Made by a program: the position numbers and the translations under genes
Assembly: GCF_013433315.1 (NCBI RefSeq)
Contig: NZ_WXVV01000007.1
Coordinates: forward strand, 124,001-188,000
DNA: 64,000 nucleotides
Reading direction: 5' to 3'
Source: Pseudomonas crudilactis
GTDB taxonomy: Bacteria; Pseudomonadota; Gammaproteobacteria; Pseudomonadales; Pseudomonadaceae
The notes under the pieces: generated by a model
Told to the model about the DNA's origin: nothing
The model's input: the letters and a program-made list of their open reading frames with translations, nothing else
Database searches by the model: none
Shown here: one piece after another, positions 53,628 to 63,402 of the stretch
Layout of the letters: each line of letters begins with the position of its first letter
How positions within the stretch are numbered: the stretch's first letter is position 1

Positions 53628-56600
53628 TCAGTCCGCCAGCCAGCCATTCTCCCAGTAGCGCAGGTTATCGCCACGCAGCACGTAATCGCGCAGCACCACC
53701 TCACGCAACTCATCGCCCATGCGGTAGCTGGCATCCGGATCGGCCAGGTGCATGCGAATCGCCTGCAGCCACTCATCGGTGGTGTTGGTCTTGACCCGCG
53801 TGCACGGCAGGTAGCCGCGATAGGCTTCGGTGTCAGTGCAGATCACCGGGTAGCCGCACGCGCCGTACTCCAGCAGCCGCAGGTTGCTCTTGCAGTCGTT
53901 GAAGATGTGGAACTCCAGCGGTGCGAGGGCCAGATCAAGGTTGAGGCTGGCCAGTTTCGCCGGATACACGTCGAGCGGGATCACCCCGTGGAACTCATGC
54001 ATGTACGGACGCAGGTCATCCGGGCACATGCCGAAGAACACCCAGTCGACTTCATTGGCCAGTTCGCGAACCACCTCGGCGATCACGGCCAGGTCGCCGT
54101 GGTGGCTGGTGCCACCGCCCCAACCGACCCGAGGCTTCTTCGACGTGCGCCGCTGGCTGCGCAGATTGCTCCAGAGGTCTTTGGCGAGCATGTTCGGCAC
54201 CACACGAATGTCGTGGTGCATGTCCGACAGCGCATTGGCCAGTGGCTGAGTCGACACGACCACCCGATCACAGAGGCCGATCGCTCGACGCACCATGCGC
54301 TCCATGTCCTGCTTGCTCGGCATGTTGCGGATGTGGGCATTGCGATGAGGAACGTCGATGACATAGTCATCCAGTTCGAAAATACGCCGGGCGCTGAAAT
54401 ACTTCTTCAGCGGCGGAATTTCATCGATGGCGTGCTCCGAGTAGCGCCCCTGCAGCACGATCACGTCGGGGGCCTGACGCTCGATTTCGACGATCGACGG
54501 CAAGCCGTAGCAGATGCGCCCCTCGACCCGGTTGGCCGCCTCCAGCTCGATCATCGGCTGGCTCATGCGGTAATGGCCGATGGCAGACGCGTTGATCGGC
54601 ACCACGAGCACGTTGGGCAGACTCGACCTGGAAAACGCACTCCAGCCGGTCAGCAGACCCGGTTCGAGGCTAAAGTTGCTGGCCCCGATCCCCTGTAGCG
54701 CAAGATTGACGTTGTAGGCCGGATCGCGCGCAATCTGCGGCAACCAGCGCTGGTAAAACGCATCCTGCTCGCGCTCGTGCTGTTGTTGCTCTTCGCTTGT
54801 TGCCACGGCGACCGGGCGCGTGCCCACAGCCAGCCGGGCATGCGGATTCCACACCACCAGATAACCTTCGCGACCGACCCGCAGGCACAGATCGACGACG
54901 TTGTAGGCGACCTTCAAGTCCTGTTCGTCGAGCCCCGCGACCTCCTCGAAGACCGACTTGCGAACCATCAGGCAGTCACCGCCGACAGCGCTCAGATCCT
55001 GCACCGCCTGCAGCCGGAACATATAGCCCTCCGATTGCATCGGTTGACCAAAGAACGGCAAACCGGCCGGCCCCTGCAAGCCGAGAATCAGGCCGGCATG
55101 CAACACCCCGCCGTCCGGGTCGAACAACTTGGCGCCGACCACCCCGACTTCGGGGCGCTGCGCATGATTGAGCAATTCGTCGAGCCAATCGGCTTGCGTG
55201 ATCACCGCAAAAGCGTTGAGCAGCAACACATACTCGCCACGCGCCTGGCTCACGGCAAAGTTGTGAATGGCGGCGGGGTTGTGCTTTTGCGGGTAGCGCA
55301 ACACACGAATCAGGTCACTGCCCAATTGCTCCATGCCGTCGAGCCAGGTCAGCGCCTCGGCGCTTTCGCTGCCGCTGTCGACCAAGAGAATTTCGTACTC
55401 GGTATAAGCGGTCTTTTCCAGCAGCGTTTCGACACACCGCTGCAAGGCCGCCGTCTGATCCTGAGCGACGATGATCACCGACACCAGCGGGCGTCGGGCA
55501 TGGCGATAGTCGACCCGGTTGAGCAGTTCACTGCCCTCGCGTCGAGTCTCGTAGGCAATCCCCAAGCGCTGCAGATGCGCATCGAGCACCCGTGGATTCT
55601 GTTCCAGGACACCCGGGTCGGTAAGCCATTGGGACAGGTCGAATTTCGATTCAAGCAACACTTCGGCGACGTGCCCGATCACTTGAGTGCCGTCGCTCTC
55701 GACCATGCGCCATAGCAGGTCGTGAGGCGCCAGTTGGGCAAAGTCAGGCGTCAGGCCGCCCAACTCCAGAACCCGCTCGCGCTTGAACGCCAGCGCCCGC
55801 CCGACGTAGGGATAGCTGCGCATGAGGTCGAGGTTGAAATCCGGCTTGAACGCAGGCTCTGCCGACTCACCACTGCGCAGACTGCCTTCGTCGCTGTACA
55901 GGCAGGTGAAGGACCGCGAATGCGCGATGCGGTCAGCCATGATCAGCAACGCCGTGGCCACCGGCCGATCACCGGGTTGCAGCAGGTAGAACCAGTCGGC
56001 GCCTTCCAGTTGCGGCAGCAAGCTATTGAGCTGCTCCAGCCCGTCGTCTTGCAGCGGCAGGCGAAACACGCGCCCATCCAGCTCCGCTTCGGCACAGGAC
56101 GCGGACAGGACCAGCACCAATTCCGCCGGGTAATCCTGATTGGCGAGGGCCTCCAGCGTACGTTCCACACCGGCGCGACTGCCTTTGTCGTCGATGATGA
56201 CCGGCACTATTCGCGGCTGGTGCGACCAACCGGCGATGGTTTCCGGCAGCATCTTGCGCTGCCCTTCGGTCAGCACCCGGCACGCCAGCCATTGCGCATA
56301 GAGTTCGCCGAAACTCAGGCTGTCCACCCCGACGCCACACTCCTGGCGGCTCTGCCGGGAACCCAGGGTGCGACTCAACGGCAGCTCATCCCAAACCCTA
56401 GGCGACTCATCAGCCTTTGCCAGCGGGATGTAACGCACCCAGCCTGGCGCCGGCGCCGACTCACCGTTGCGGACCTTGAGCATTTGCGAGAGCCACTCGC
56501 GCTCGACGTCCATCGCGTCTTTCATCGGTTGCTGCGCACTCAGCCGCTCCGGATAAAGACGCTCGGCGCTCAGCACGTTGTTGGACACCGCCAGGTTGCC

Positions 56601-57221
56601 GCGTCGCAGCAGGCAGATATACAAGGCAAAATCCAGGCTCGCGACGAAGCCGCCGCCCTCCTCGGTCAATGCCGGCAGCAGCTCGGCAACGTCCGCGCGG
56701 CGAAACAGCGCGTTGCTGAAACCGCCGAGTACGTTGACCGGGAATTTTTCAAAGATCGCCAGTAAATCGTCGCCCTTGAACAGGCCACTGACCGGCGACA
56801 GCGAGGTGTTTTCCAGACGCGCAGGCAGGATGATGTCGTTCGCGTCCCAGAGCAGTCGCTGCGCCAGCACCAGGCTGACCTCTGCACGGCGCATCTCGTG
56901 CGCCTGCTGCTCGATACAGGCGGAATACAGCAGATCATCGTCACACAGAAACTTGATGAACTCGCCCTGCGCCTGATCCAGGCAGGCTTTCAGATTGCCG
57001 ACCAGGCCCAACGTGCGCGGGTTGCGGACATAACGGACGGCGACGCCGCTCTCCTCGCCGACATTCGAGACGATGTTTTCGATCTCGACGCCACGACTGT
57101 CATCGCAAACGATGATCTCCAGATGGCCATAGCCTTGACCGACAGCGCTGCGCAACGCTCGCTCGAAAAAGCGTGGATTGAAGGCGGGAATGACAAGGCT
57201 GACGAGAGGGAGTGAATTCAC
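53628..57221 (-). CDS. Giant three-part glycosyltransferase (GT2-GT2-GT4-like)
   Basis: 1197 residues. An N-terminal GT2 domain (PLVSLVIPAFNPRFFERALR; metal site KFLCDDDLLY), a central GT2 module at about residues 580-800 (RRPLVSVIIVAQDQTAALQR; NVVDLCLRVGREGYLVVWNP) and a C-terminal GT4-like domain from about residue 870 (VGWGGGTSHHGDLAVIAEVV; RLLEYGACGYPVICTDTEAY). The start codon is GTG with a poor Shine-Dalgarno. It probably builds a multi-residue glycan on flagellin. It lies alone between terminators, directly upstream of the CDP-sugar genes. Confidence 0.87.
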   Translation of the reverse strand: MNSLPLVSLVIPAFNPRFFERALRSAVGQGYGHLEIIVCDDSRGVEIENIVSNVGEESGVAVRYVRNPRTLGLVGNLKACLDQAQGEFIKFLCDDDLLYSACIEQQAHEMRRAEVSLVLAQRLLWDANDIILPARLENTSLSPVSGLFKGDDLLAIFEKFPVNVLGGFSNALFRRADVAELLPALTEEGGGFVASLDFALYICLLRRGNLAVSNNVLSAERLYPERLSAQQPMKDAMDVEREWLSQMLKVRNGESAPAPGWVRYIPLAKADESPRVWDELPLSRTLGSRQSRQECGVGVDSLSFGELYAQWLACRVLTEGQRKMLPETIAGWSHQPRIVPVIIDDKGSRAGVERTLEALANQDYPAELVLVLSASCAEAELDGRVFRLPLQDDGLEQLNSLLPQLEGADWFYLLQPGDRPVATALLIMADRIAHSRSFTCLYSDEGSLRSGESAEPAFKPDFNLDLMRSYPYVGRALAFKRERVLELGGLTPDFAQLAPHDLLWRMVESDGTQVIGHVAEVLLESKFDLSQWLTDPGVLEQNPRVLDAHLQRLGIAYETRREGSELLNRVDYRHARRPLVSVIIVAQDQTAALQRCVETLLEKTAYTEYEILLVDSGSESAEALTWLDGMEQLGSDLIRVLRYPQKHNPAAIHNFAVSQARGEYVLLLNAFAVITQADWLDELLNHAQRPEVGVVGAKLFDPDGGVLHAGLILGLQGPAGLPFFGQPMQSEGYMFRLQAVQDLSAVGGDCLMVRKSVFEEVAGLDEQDLKVAYNVVDLCLRVGREGYLVVWNPHARLAVGTRPVAVATSEEQQQHEREQDAFYQRWLPQIARDPAYNVNLALQGIGASNFSLEPGLLTGWSAFSRSSLPNVLVVPINASAIGHYRMSQPMIELEAANRVEGRICYGLPSIVEIERQAPDVIVLQGRYSEHAIDEIPPLKKYFSARRIFELDDYVIDVPHRNAHIRNMPSKQDMERMVRRAIGLCDRVVVSTQPLANALSDMHHDIRVVPNMLAKDLWSNLRSQRRTSKKPRVGWGGGTSHHGDLAVIAEVVRELANEVDWVFFGMCPDDLRPYMHEFHGVIPLDVYPAKLASLNLDLALAPLEFHIFNDCKSNLRLLEYGACGYPVICTDTEAYRGYLPCTRVKTNTTDEWLQAIRMHLADPDASYRMGDELREVVLRDYVLRGDNLRYWENGWLAD

Positions 57222-57303
57222 GGCGGGCTCACAGGCGGTACGAGCCCGCTCGGTAAAGCGAGCCCTGGAAACCGCTAAAAAACATTACTTGAAGGATGGA
57301 GCA

Positions 57304-57325
57304 AACGGGCGCTCACGCGCCCGTT
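57304..57325 (-). terminator. Terminator hairpin of flgL
   Basis: An 8-bp stem AACGGGCG/CGCCCGTT with a 6-base loop, six bases after the flgL stop. On the minus strand TTTGCTCC follows, a weak U-run. Confidence 0.65.
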
Positions 57326-57330
57326 AACCA

Positions 57331-58899
57331 TCAGATCTTGTTGAACAGACCCAACTGGCTGATCTTGCTGAACGCCAACTGCGCGGCTTGCAACATGGTC
57401 TGCTGCAGGGTCAGGCGGGTCATGACTTCGGCGGGATCCGAATCACGGATCGAGCCTTGTGTCGTGGTGTTCGCCGTGCTCAGGCTCAGGTTCGTCGCGG
57501 TTTGCATCTCCAGCGCCTGGCCACGGGCACCAATGGTGGTGACAGACGCGCCAATCTGGTTGGTGGCGGCGTCGATGTTGCCGAGACCCGACTCCATGAC
57601 ACCCTGAAACTTCTGCTTGGCAACATCATCACCGTCGATCGGCATATTCAATGCCGTAATCATCTGGCCCAGCGTGTCGAGCACGTTCTGGGTCTGGTGA
57701 TTGTTCGGCTGGATCGAGAACTGATCGCCAGCGGCCGGCGTGTTGCCCAGCGCGAAAGTCACGCCCGCAGCGGTCGCGTTGCCGCCGGCCACGGTGCCAG
57801 ACGACACGGGTTTGCTGTCTGCAGTGACTGGCGCCGCATACAGATCGAACGCCGTGGCGCTGGTGAACTTGAGCACCGCGCCGCCTTGCGGGAAGGCGTT
57901 TGTATAGGCCGACTGGTCGGTGATGGTCGAACCGGTAATCACCGCAGTAGACGGGTTGCCCGGGCTGCGCGCGGTGGTGAACGAGTCAGGTTGGGTCGAC
58001 AACTGGAAGCTGTGCCCGGCAATGACCGCGTCCGGGTTGGTGTCACCCGCTTTCAGGTTGATGTTCAGCTTCAGGTCGACGCCACGGAAACTGACCGTCT
58101 GGTTGGTGCCGGTGGTGTTGACGATCGCGCCGTTCTGGCTGGCTTCGGCCGTCACGTCGTTACCCAGCGCATCGGTGATTTGCAGTTGGGTGCTGCTGAC
58201 GAAGCTGACGGTGTACGGCTGACCACCGGAGAACTTGGAGTTGTAGGTGGCCACATTGCCAACGGTACCGCTGGACAGCACGACACGGCCGTCATCCACT
58301 GCCGGAGCCGTCATGTTGGTGCTGGTGCGGCCGGTGTTGATGGTCTGCTGAAAGGCATCCCAACCGGTGGTATTGGTGCCGACCGTCATACCGTCGCCGA
58401 TGCCCAGGTTGATCGTGGTCTGGTCACCGTTGTAGGTGTAAGTGCCGTCGGCATTCTGCGAGTACGGCGCGGTATCGGTCTTCGAACCGGAGAACATGTA
58501 GTTGCCGTTGGCATCCTTGGAGTTCATCAGGCCCAGCACTTGTTGCTGGATCTGACTCAGTTCCGCAGCGTAAGCCTGGCGATCCTTGTCGGTGCGCGTG
58601 CCGGTGTTGGCGGCCAGGGCGAGTTCCTTGGCACGCGCCAGTGCGGTGGTGATGGAATCCAGCGTGGACTCCTGCACATTCAACGAATTTGTGGTGCTGT
58701 CGACGTTGGTCTTGTACTGATCCAGCATCGCGGCCTGCTGGCCCAGTTGCAGCAAACGACCGGCGCCGATCGGATCATCGGACGCATTGGTGATGCGTTG
58801 CAGGCTGCTCGCCTCGCTGGCGGTGGCGACAGCCTTGTTGAAGTTACGCTGATAGTCCGACGCTTGCGTGCCGTAATACTGGGCGGTGGAAATGCGCAT
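57331..58899 (-). CDS. flgL: Hook-filament junction protein FlgL
   Basis: 522 residues, longer than the enteric protein by a variable central insert. The N-terminus MRISTAQYYGTQASDYQRNF and the C-terminus MTRLTLQQTMLQAAQLAFSK are the conserved coiled ends. It lies 13 bases after flgK. Confidence 0.95.
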   Translation of the reverse strand: MRISTAQYYGTQASDYQRNFNKAVATASEASSLQRITNASDDPIGAGRLLQLGQQAAMLDQYKTNVDSTTNSLNVQESTLDSITTALARAKELALAANTGTRTDKDRQAYAAELSQIQQQVLGLMNSKDANGNYMFSGSKTDTAPYSQNADGTYTYNGDQTTINLGIGDGMTVGTNTTGWDAFQQTINTGRTSTNMTAPAVDDGRVVLSSGTVGNVATYNSKFSGGQPYTVSFVSSTQLQITDALGNDVTAEASQNGAIVNTTGTNQTVSFRGVDLKLNINLKAGDTNPDAVIAGHSFQLSTQPDSFTTARSPGNPSTAVITGSTITDQSAYTNAFPQGGAVLKFTSATAFDLYAAPVTADSKPVSSGTVAGGNATAAGVTFALGNTPAAGDQFSIQPNNHQTQNVLDTLGQMITALNMPIDGDDVAKQKFQGVMESGLGNIDAATNQIGASVTTIGARGQALEMQTATNLSLSTANTTTQGSIRDSDPAEVMTRLTLQQTMLQAAQLAFSKISQLGLFNKI

Positions 58900-58912
58900 G
58901 AATTACGACTCC

Positions 58913-60958
58913 TTAAAGGCTGTTGATCAGCGTGGCGAAAGTTTCCTGCGCAGCTTTGATGATCTGCGAAGACGCTGTGTAGTACTGCTGGTATTTGACC
59001 AGGTTGCCGGTTTCTTCATCCAGGTTCACGCCGGACAGCGAATCGCGGGCACCTTTGGCGTTATCCAGAATCGCCGAGGTCGCGGCGCTGTCGGACTTGC
59101 CTTGGGCAGTCTTGGTGCCGACGTTGGTCACCAGCTTGTTGTAGGCGTCAGTCAGGCTGATGCCTTTACTGGCCGAACCGGTGTCGACGGTCTGCGCGGT
59201 TTGCAGGGCGACCAGCGATTGCGCGTTGCGGTTGTCCGAAGACGCCGCACCGGTCAGGTTCATGGTGAAGGTTTCGCCAGGCTTCGGCGTGCCGCCAACA
59301 GTGGTCTGCACGGAGAAGGTTTTCTGTACGTTCGGCGTAACGCTGGTGTCCAGCACCGGGTTGCCGCTGGCATCGACGATGCCGACTTTAAGTTCCAGCG
59401 CGTTCGATTGACCGGGAACGATAGTGCCGCTGCTGATGAGGCCGCCCTTGGCATCCACAAAAGTGTAAGACTGGCTGCCCCCGGTCACCGCACCGAACAC
59501 CAGTTTCACCGGCGTCGAATTCTTCAGCGCCGCCTGCATGTCAGCCTGGGCAGTCGGGTTGTAGATATCGATCTTGCTGGTCAGCGTCGGCTGGGTGAAG
59601 GTGCCCAGACCGCTGGCGCTGGCCACACCGGTCAACGGACCGGCCGCGGCGATTTTCTTCGGATCGGTGAGCACCGTCTGAATGCTCGCCGCCGCATTGC
59701 GGGTCGGGGTGATTTTGAAGCTGTCACCGGCGCTCAACGCACCACCCTTGAGCGCGAGGGTAAAGCCGTCGATCACTGGCGGCGGATTGGTCGTGGTGCT
59801 GAAGGCACCCAGGTCGGTGCCGTCGGAGCGCTTGACGGTGTAGTCAGTGGCGCTGGTGAACGTCACTTGATAATCGCTGGTGGTCAGCTTGCCGGTGTCC
59901 TTGATGGTGACATCGAGGTTACCCGAACCGGTGCTGTTGCCCGACTGCGCGATGCTGCGCGAACTGACCAGCGCGGCACTGTTGATGTTGTTGAAAATCG
60001 CCGCGCCGAAGTCACCGTTCTTGTCGATGCCTTGGGCTTGCTGGCTGTTGACCTGATCCGCGATCACCAGCGCCACTCGGCCCAGCTCGTTGAGCGACGG
60101 GTCGAGGACTTCTTTGCGGTAAGTCAGCAGGCCGCCGATTTCGCCACCGCTCATCGCCGAGGTGATGTCGATGGTGCTCGAACCGCGATCCATCTGGATG
60201 GCCATGCGCGACGGATCGTCTTTGCTCGCGACCATGCTCAGCGTGTTGGTGGTGTTGCCGATCACCAGCGGCTGACCGCTGCCGATGTAGACGTCAAAAC
60301 TGGTGCCACGCTCGACGACCTGTGCGCCGGTCAACTCGGACAACTGGCGTACGGCTTCGTTACGGCTGTCGAGCAGATCGTTCGGCGCACCACCGCTGGT
60401 GGAGATCTCGCCGATCTTCTGGTTCAGGTTGGCAATCGAGGTGGCCAGCTTGTTCACCTGAGCAGTCATGTCGCCCAGGCTGCCATTGATGGTGGTGTTC
60501 TGGTCGTTGAGCTGTTTGGCGATGGTGTTGAAACGACTGGTCAGCGCCTGTGCGCCGGTCAGCACCGATTGACGGGAAGTGTCATCGGTCGCCGAGGTCG
60601 AAACGCCCTGCATCGTGGTGAAGAATTTCTGCAGCACGCCGGTCAGGCCGGTGTTGGTGTCCGACAGCATCGAGTCCAGCGGCGTGGCCTGCGCCAGGTA
60701 AGCAGCCGATTCGCTGTCGAGCGAAGTAGCGGTGTGCAGTTGGCTTTCCAGGTACGAGTTGTACACCCGGCGCACGTCAGCCAGGGTGGTGCCCGTACCG
60801 ATGAACACGGTGCCGAACTGCTGCGAGGATTTGGTGCCCTGCACGGTTTGCTGACGTGAATAACCGGCGGTGTCGACGTTGGCAATGTTGTTGCCTGTCG
60901 TAGCCAAAGAGGACTGGCTGGCCGACAGTCCCGACATCCCGATATTGAGCAAACTCAT
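58913..60958 (-). CDS. flgK: Hook-filament junction protein FlgK
   Basis: 681 residues. The N-terminus MSLLNIGMSGLSASQSSLAT and ANVDTAGYSRQQTVQ are the FlgK signature; the C-terminus DEETGNLVKYQQYYTASSQI is the axial-protein end. Expanded Ser/Thr/Gly-rich centre. It lies 24 bases after flgJ. Confidence 0.96.
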   Translation of the reverse strand: MSLLNIGMSGLSASQSSLATTGNNIANVDTAGYSRQQTVQGTKSSQQFGTVFIGTGTTLADVRRVYNSYLESQLHTATSLDSESAAYLAQATPLDSMLSDTNTGLTGVLQKFFTTMQGVSTSATDDTSRQSVLTGAQALTSRFNTIAKQLNDQNTTINGSLGDMTAQVNKLATSIANLNQKIGEISTSGGAPNDLLDSRNEAVRQLSELTGAQVVERGTSFDVYIGSGQPLVIGNTTNTLSMVASKDDPSRMAIQMDRGSSTIDITSAMSGGEIGGLLTYRKEVLDPSLNELGRVALVIADQVNSQQAQGIDKNGDFGAAIFNNINSAALVSSRSIAQSGNSTGSGNLDVTIKDTGKLTTSDYQVTFTSATDYTVKRSDGTDLGAFSTTTNPPPVIDGFTLALKGGALSAGDSFKITPTRNAAASIQTVLTDPKKIAAAGPLTGVASASGLGTFTQPTLTSKIDIYNPTAQADMQAALKNSTPVKLVFGAVTGGSQSYTFVDAKGGLISSGTIVPGQSNALELKVGIVDASGNPVLDTSVTPNVQKTFSVQTTVGGTPKPGETFTMNLTGAASSDNRNAQSLVALQTAQTVDTGSASKGISLTDAYNKLVTNVGTKTAQGKSDSAATSAILDNAKGARDSLSGVNLDEETGNLVKYQQYYTASSQIIKAAQETFATLINSL

Positions 60959-60982
60959 GGTTCAGACCTTATACCTTGTGCC

Positions 60983-62275
60983 TTAAAAAGGCGTGGTGGA
61001 TACACCCGCCGCAGCGTAGTTTTGGAAACTGTTCATCTGCTTGGCTATCTGCGAAATCTTTGTCGCGTAGTTCGGGTCGGTGGCGTAACCGGCCTTTTGC
61101 AACTCGCGTACAAACTGTTCTGGGTTATCGGCAGACTTCACGACATCTTGATAGCGATTATTGCTCTGCAGCAAAGTCACCAGATCGTGGAAGCTGTCCT
61201 TGTACGAGGCGTAGGAACGGAACTCGGCCGTCTCCTTGACCATCGCGCCATTACGGAACTCGCTGGTGATTGCGCGAGCCGAATCGCCCTTCCAGTTGCT
61301 GCTCGCCTTGATGCCGAACAGGTTGTGGCTGCTGCTACCATCCTGGGCACGCATGACCGACTTGCCCCAACCGGTTTCCAGTGCCGCCTGTGCCACCAGA
61401 TAGCGCGGATCGACGCCGATACGGTCGGCTGCTTCCTTGGCCATCGGCAGCATGGTGTTGACGAATTCGTCGGCGGAACTGAAGGCTTTCTTCGCCGGTG
61501 CCAGCGGAATCTGCGCCATCGCACGACCATAAATCTGCATCTGCCCGCCCGAGGCTTTTTCGCCCTCGGCGCGCGCCAGCCAGTCGCCGTTGTACAGCGG
61601 GCCGGCGCCGGTCGTGGCTGCGGTCGTGGCGCGCTGCGGCAATTGTGTGGCCGCTGCCGGTGTAGCCGACGGCACCAGCCCGGCGAGCAGACGATCAGCC
61701 AGCTTCGGTGGCAGAGCCAGACGCCGCTGATTGATCAGTTCCATGTCGTTGCGATGGGCCAGTTGTGTATTCGGTGCATTCACCGAACGCGACGCCCACA
61801 ACGGACGCTCGCCATTGAGCCGCGACAACGGGCCGTTGGTGGCCACGGTGCCGGCGGCAATCGGCGTGGCCACTGCAGCGGCTTTTGCCTTGGCTTCTTC
61901 CTGCTTGGCGGCGGACGCGGCAGCGGCCTCGCCCGGCGCCATCGGTTTGTTCTTCGACATCTGCCGCATCAGCACGTCGGCCAGACCGATACCACCGCCC
62001 TCGCGGGACATGGAAACGGCCAGTTGCTGGTCGTACATTTCCTGATACTGCTTGGCCGCCGGCGTGTTGAGCGGGTTGTCCTGGCCCAGCGCTTCGGTGG
62101 CCGAGCGCATCGACTTGAGCATTTCGCCGAGGAACAGCGATTCGAATTCCTGCGCCACTTTGCGCATGTTCGCATCACTGTTCTTGTCGCCGACCTTGAG
62201 CTGGTTCAGGCGATTGAGGTCCGAGTAGGAGCCCGAATCGTTGCTGCTGACCAGACCGCTTTTGCGCATATCCAT
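60983..62275 (-). CDS. flgJ: Rod-cap protein and muramidase FlgJ
   Basis: 430 residues. The N-terminal rod-cap domain (QEFESLFLGEMLKSMRSATE) is joined by an Ala/Pro-rich linker to a C-terminal glucosaminidase domain (YLVAQAALETGWGKSVMRAQ, with the catalytic Glu in ALETGWG) that opens peptidoglycan for the rod. It lies 11 bases after flgI. Confidence 0.96.
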   Translation of the reverse strand: MDMRKSGLVSSNDSGSYSDLNRLNQLKVGDKNSDANMRKVAQEFESLFLGEMLKSMRSATEALGQDNPLNTPAAKQYQEMYDQQLAVSMSREGGGIGLADVLMRQMSKNKPMAPGEAAAASAAKQEEAKAKAAAVATPIAAGTVATNGPLSRLNGERPLWASRSVNAPNTQLAHRNDMELINQRRLALPPKLADRLLAGLVPSATPAAATQLPQRATTAATTGAGPLYNGDWLARAEGEKASGGQMQIYGRAMAQIPLAPAKKAFSSADEFVNTMLPMAKEAADRIGVDPRYLVAQAALETGWGKSVMRAQDGSSSHNLFGIKASSNWKGDSARAITSEFRNGAMVKETAEFRSYASYKDSFHDLVTLLQSNNRYQDVVKSADNPEQFVRELQKAGYATDPNYATKISQIAKQMNSFQNYAAAGVSTTPF

Positions 62276-62286
62276 AAGGGTCGGCC

Positions 62287-63402
62287 TCAGATCACGATCA
62301 GGTCGGCTTGCAACGCGCCGGCCTGCTTCAGCGCTTCGAGGATCGCCATCAAGTCACCCGGCGCCGCGCCGACCTGGTTCACCGCACGCACGATTTCGTC
62401 GAGGGTGGTGCCTGGGCCGAACTTGAACATCGGCTTGGCTTCCTGCTCGGCATTCACCCGCGAGCGTGGCACGACAGCGGTCTGGCCGTTGGACAACGGA
62501 CCCGGCTGACTGACGATCGGGTCTTCGGTGATCGTCACGGTCAGGCTGCCGTGGGTCACGGCGGCCGGGGAAACCTTGACGTTCTGGCCGATGACGATGG
62601 TGCCGGTCCGCGAGTTGATGATGACTTTCGCCACCGCCTGACCCGGATCGACCTCGAGGTTTTCCAGAATCGACAAGTAGTCGACGCGCTGGCTCGGATC
62701 GAGTGGCGCGGTGACACGGATCGAACCGCCGTCGATGGCTTGCGCAACGCCAGGGCCAAGCATGTCGTTGATCTTGTCGACGATACGTTTGGCGGTGGTG
62801 AAGTCGGAACGGTTGAGGTTCAGCGTCAGGCTGTTGCCCTGGTTGAAACCGCTCGGCACCGAACGCTCCACCGAGGCACCGCCAGGGATACGGCCGGCCG
62901 ACGGAACGTTGACGGTGATCTTCGAACCGTCACGGCCTTCAGCATCAAAACCGCCGACCACCAGGTTGCCCTGAGCGATGGCGTAGACGTTGCCGTCGAT
63001 ACCCTTGAGCGGGGTCAGCAACAGTGTGCCGCCGCGCAGGCTCTTGGAGTTACCGATCGAGGACACGGTGATATCGACCTGCTGACCCGGTTTGGCGAAC
63101 GCCGGCAAGTCGGCACTGATCGACACCGCCGCGACGTTCTTCAACTGCACGTTGCCCGATCCCGGCGGCACCTTGATGCCGAACTGCGAGAGCATGTTGT
63201 TGAAGGTCTGCAGGGTGAACGGGGTTTGCGTCGTCTGGTCGCCGGTACCGTTAAGCCCGACCACCAGGCCGTAACCGATCAACTGGTTGGAGCGCACGCC
63301 AGAGATGCTGGCGATATCTTTCAGCCGCTCGGCGTGGGCAGCAAAGGCTGCGGACATCAGCGCCGCAGCCAGCATGAGGCTCTTGAAATTCAAAGTCGCC
63401 AC
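62287..63402 (-). CDS. flgI: Flagellar P-ring protein FlgI
   Basis: 371 residues with signal peptide ([20 protein letters not shown]). The family start [20 protein letters not shown] and the C-terminal [20 protein letters not shown] are clear. The start is GTG, directly after the flgH stop, with weak Shine-Dalgarno, so translation may depend on flgH. Confidence 0.96.
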   Translation of the reverse strand: MATLNFKSLMLAAALMSAAFAAHAERLKDIASISGVRSNQLIGYGLVVGLNGTGDQTTQTPFTLQTFNNMLSQFGIKVPPGSGNVQLKNVAAVSISADLPAFAKPGQQVDITVSSIGNSKSLRGGTLLLTPLKGIDGNVYAIAQGNLVVGGFDAEGRDGSKITVNVPSAGRIPGGASVERSVPSGFNQGNSLTLNLNRSDFTTAKRIVDKINDMLGPGVAQAIDGGSIRVTAPLDPSQRVDYLSILENLEVDPGQAVAKVIINSRTGTIVIGQNVKVSPAAVTHGSLTVTITEDPIVSQPGPLSNGQTAVVPRSRVNAEQEAKPMFKFGPGTTLDEIVRAVNQVGAAPGDLMAILEALKQAGALQADLIVI

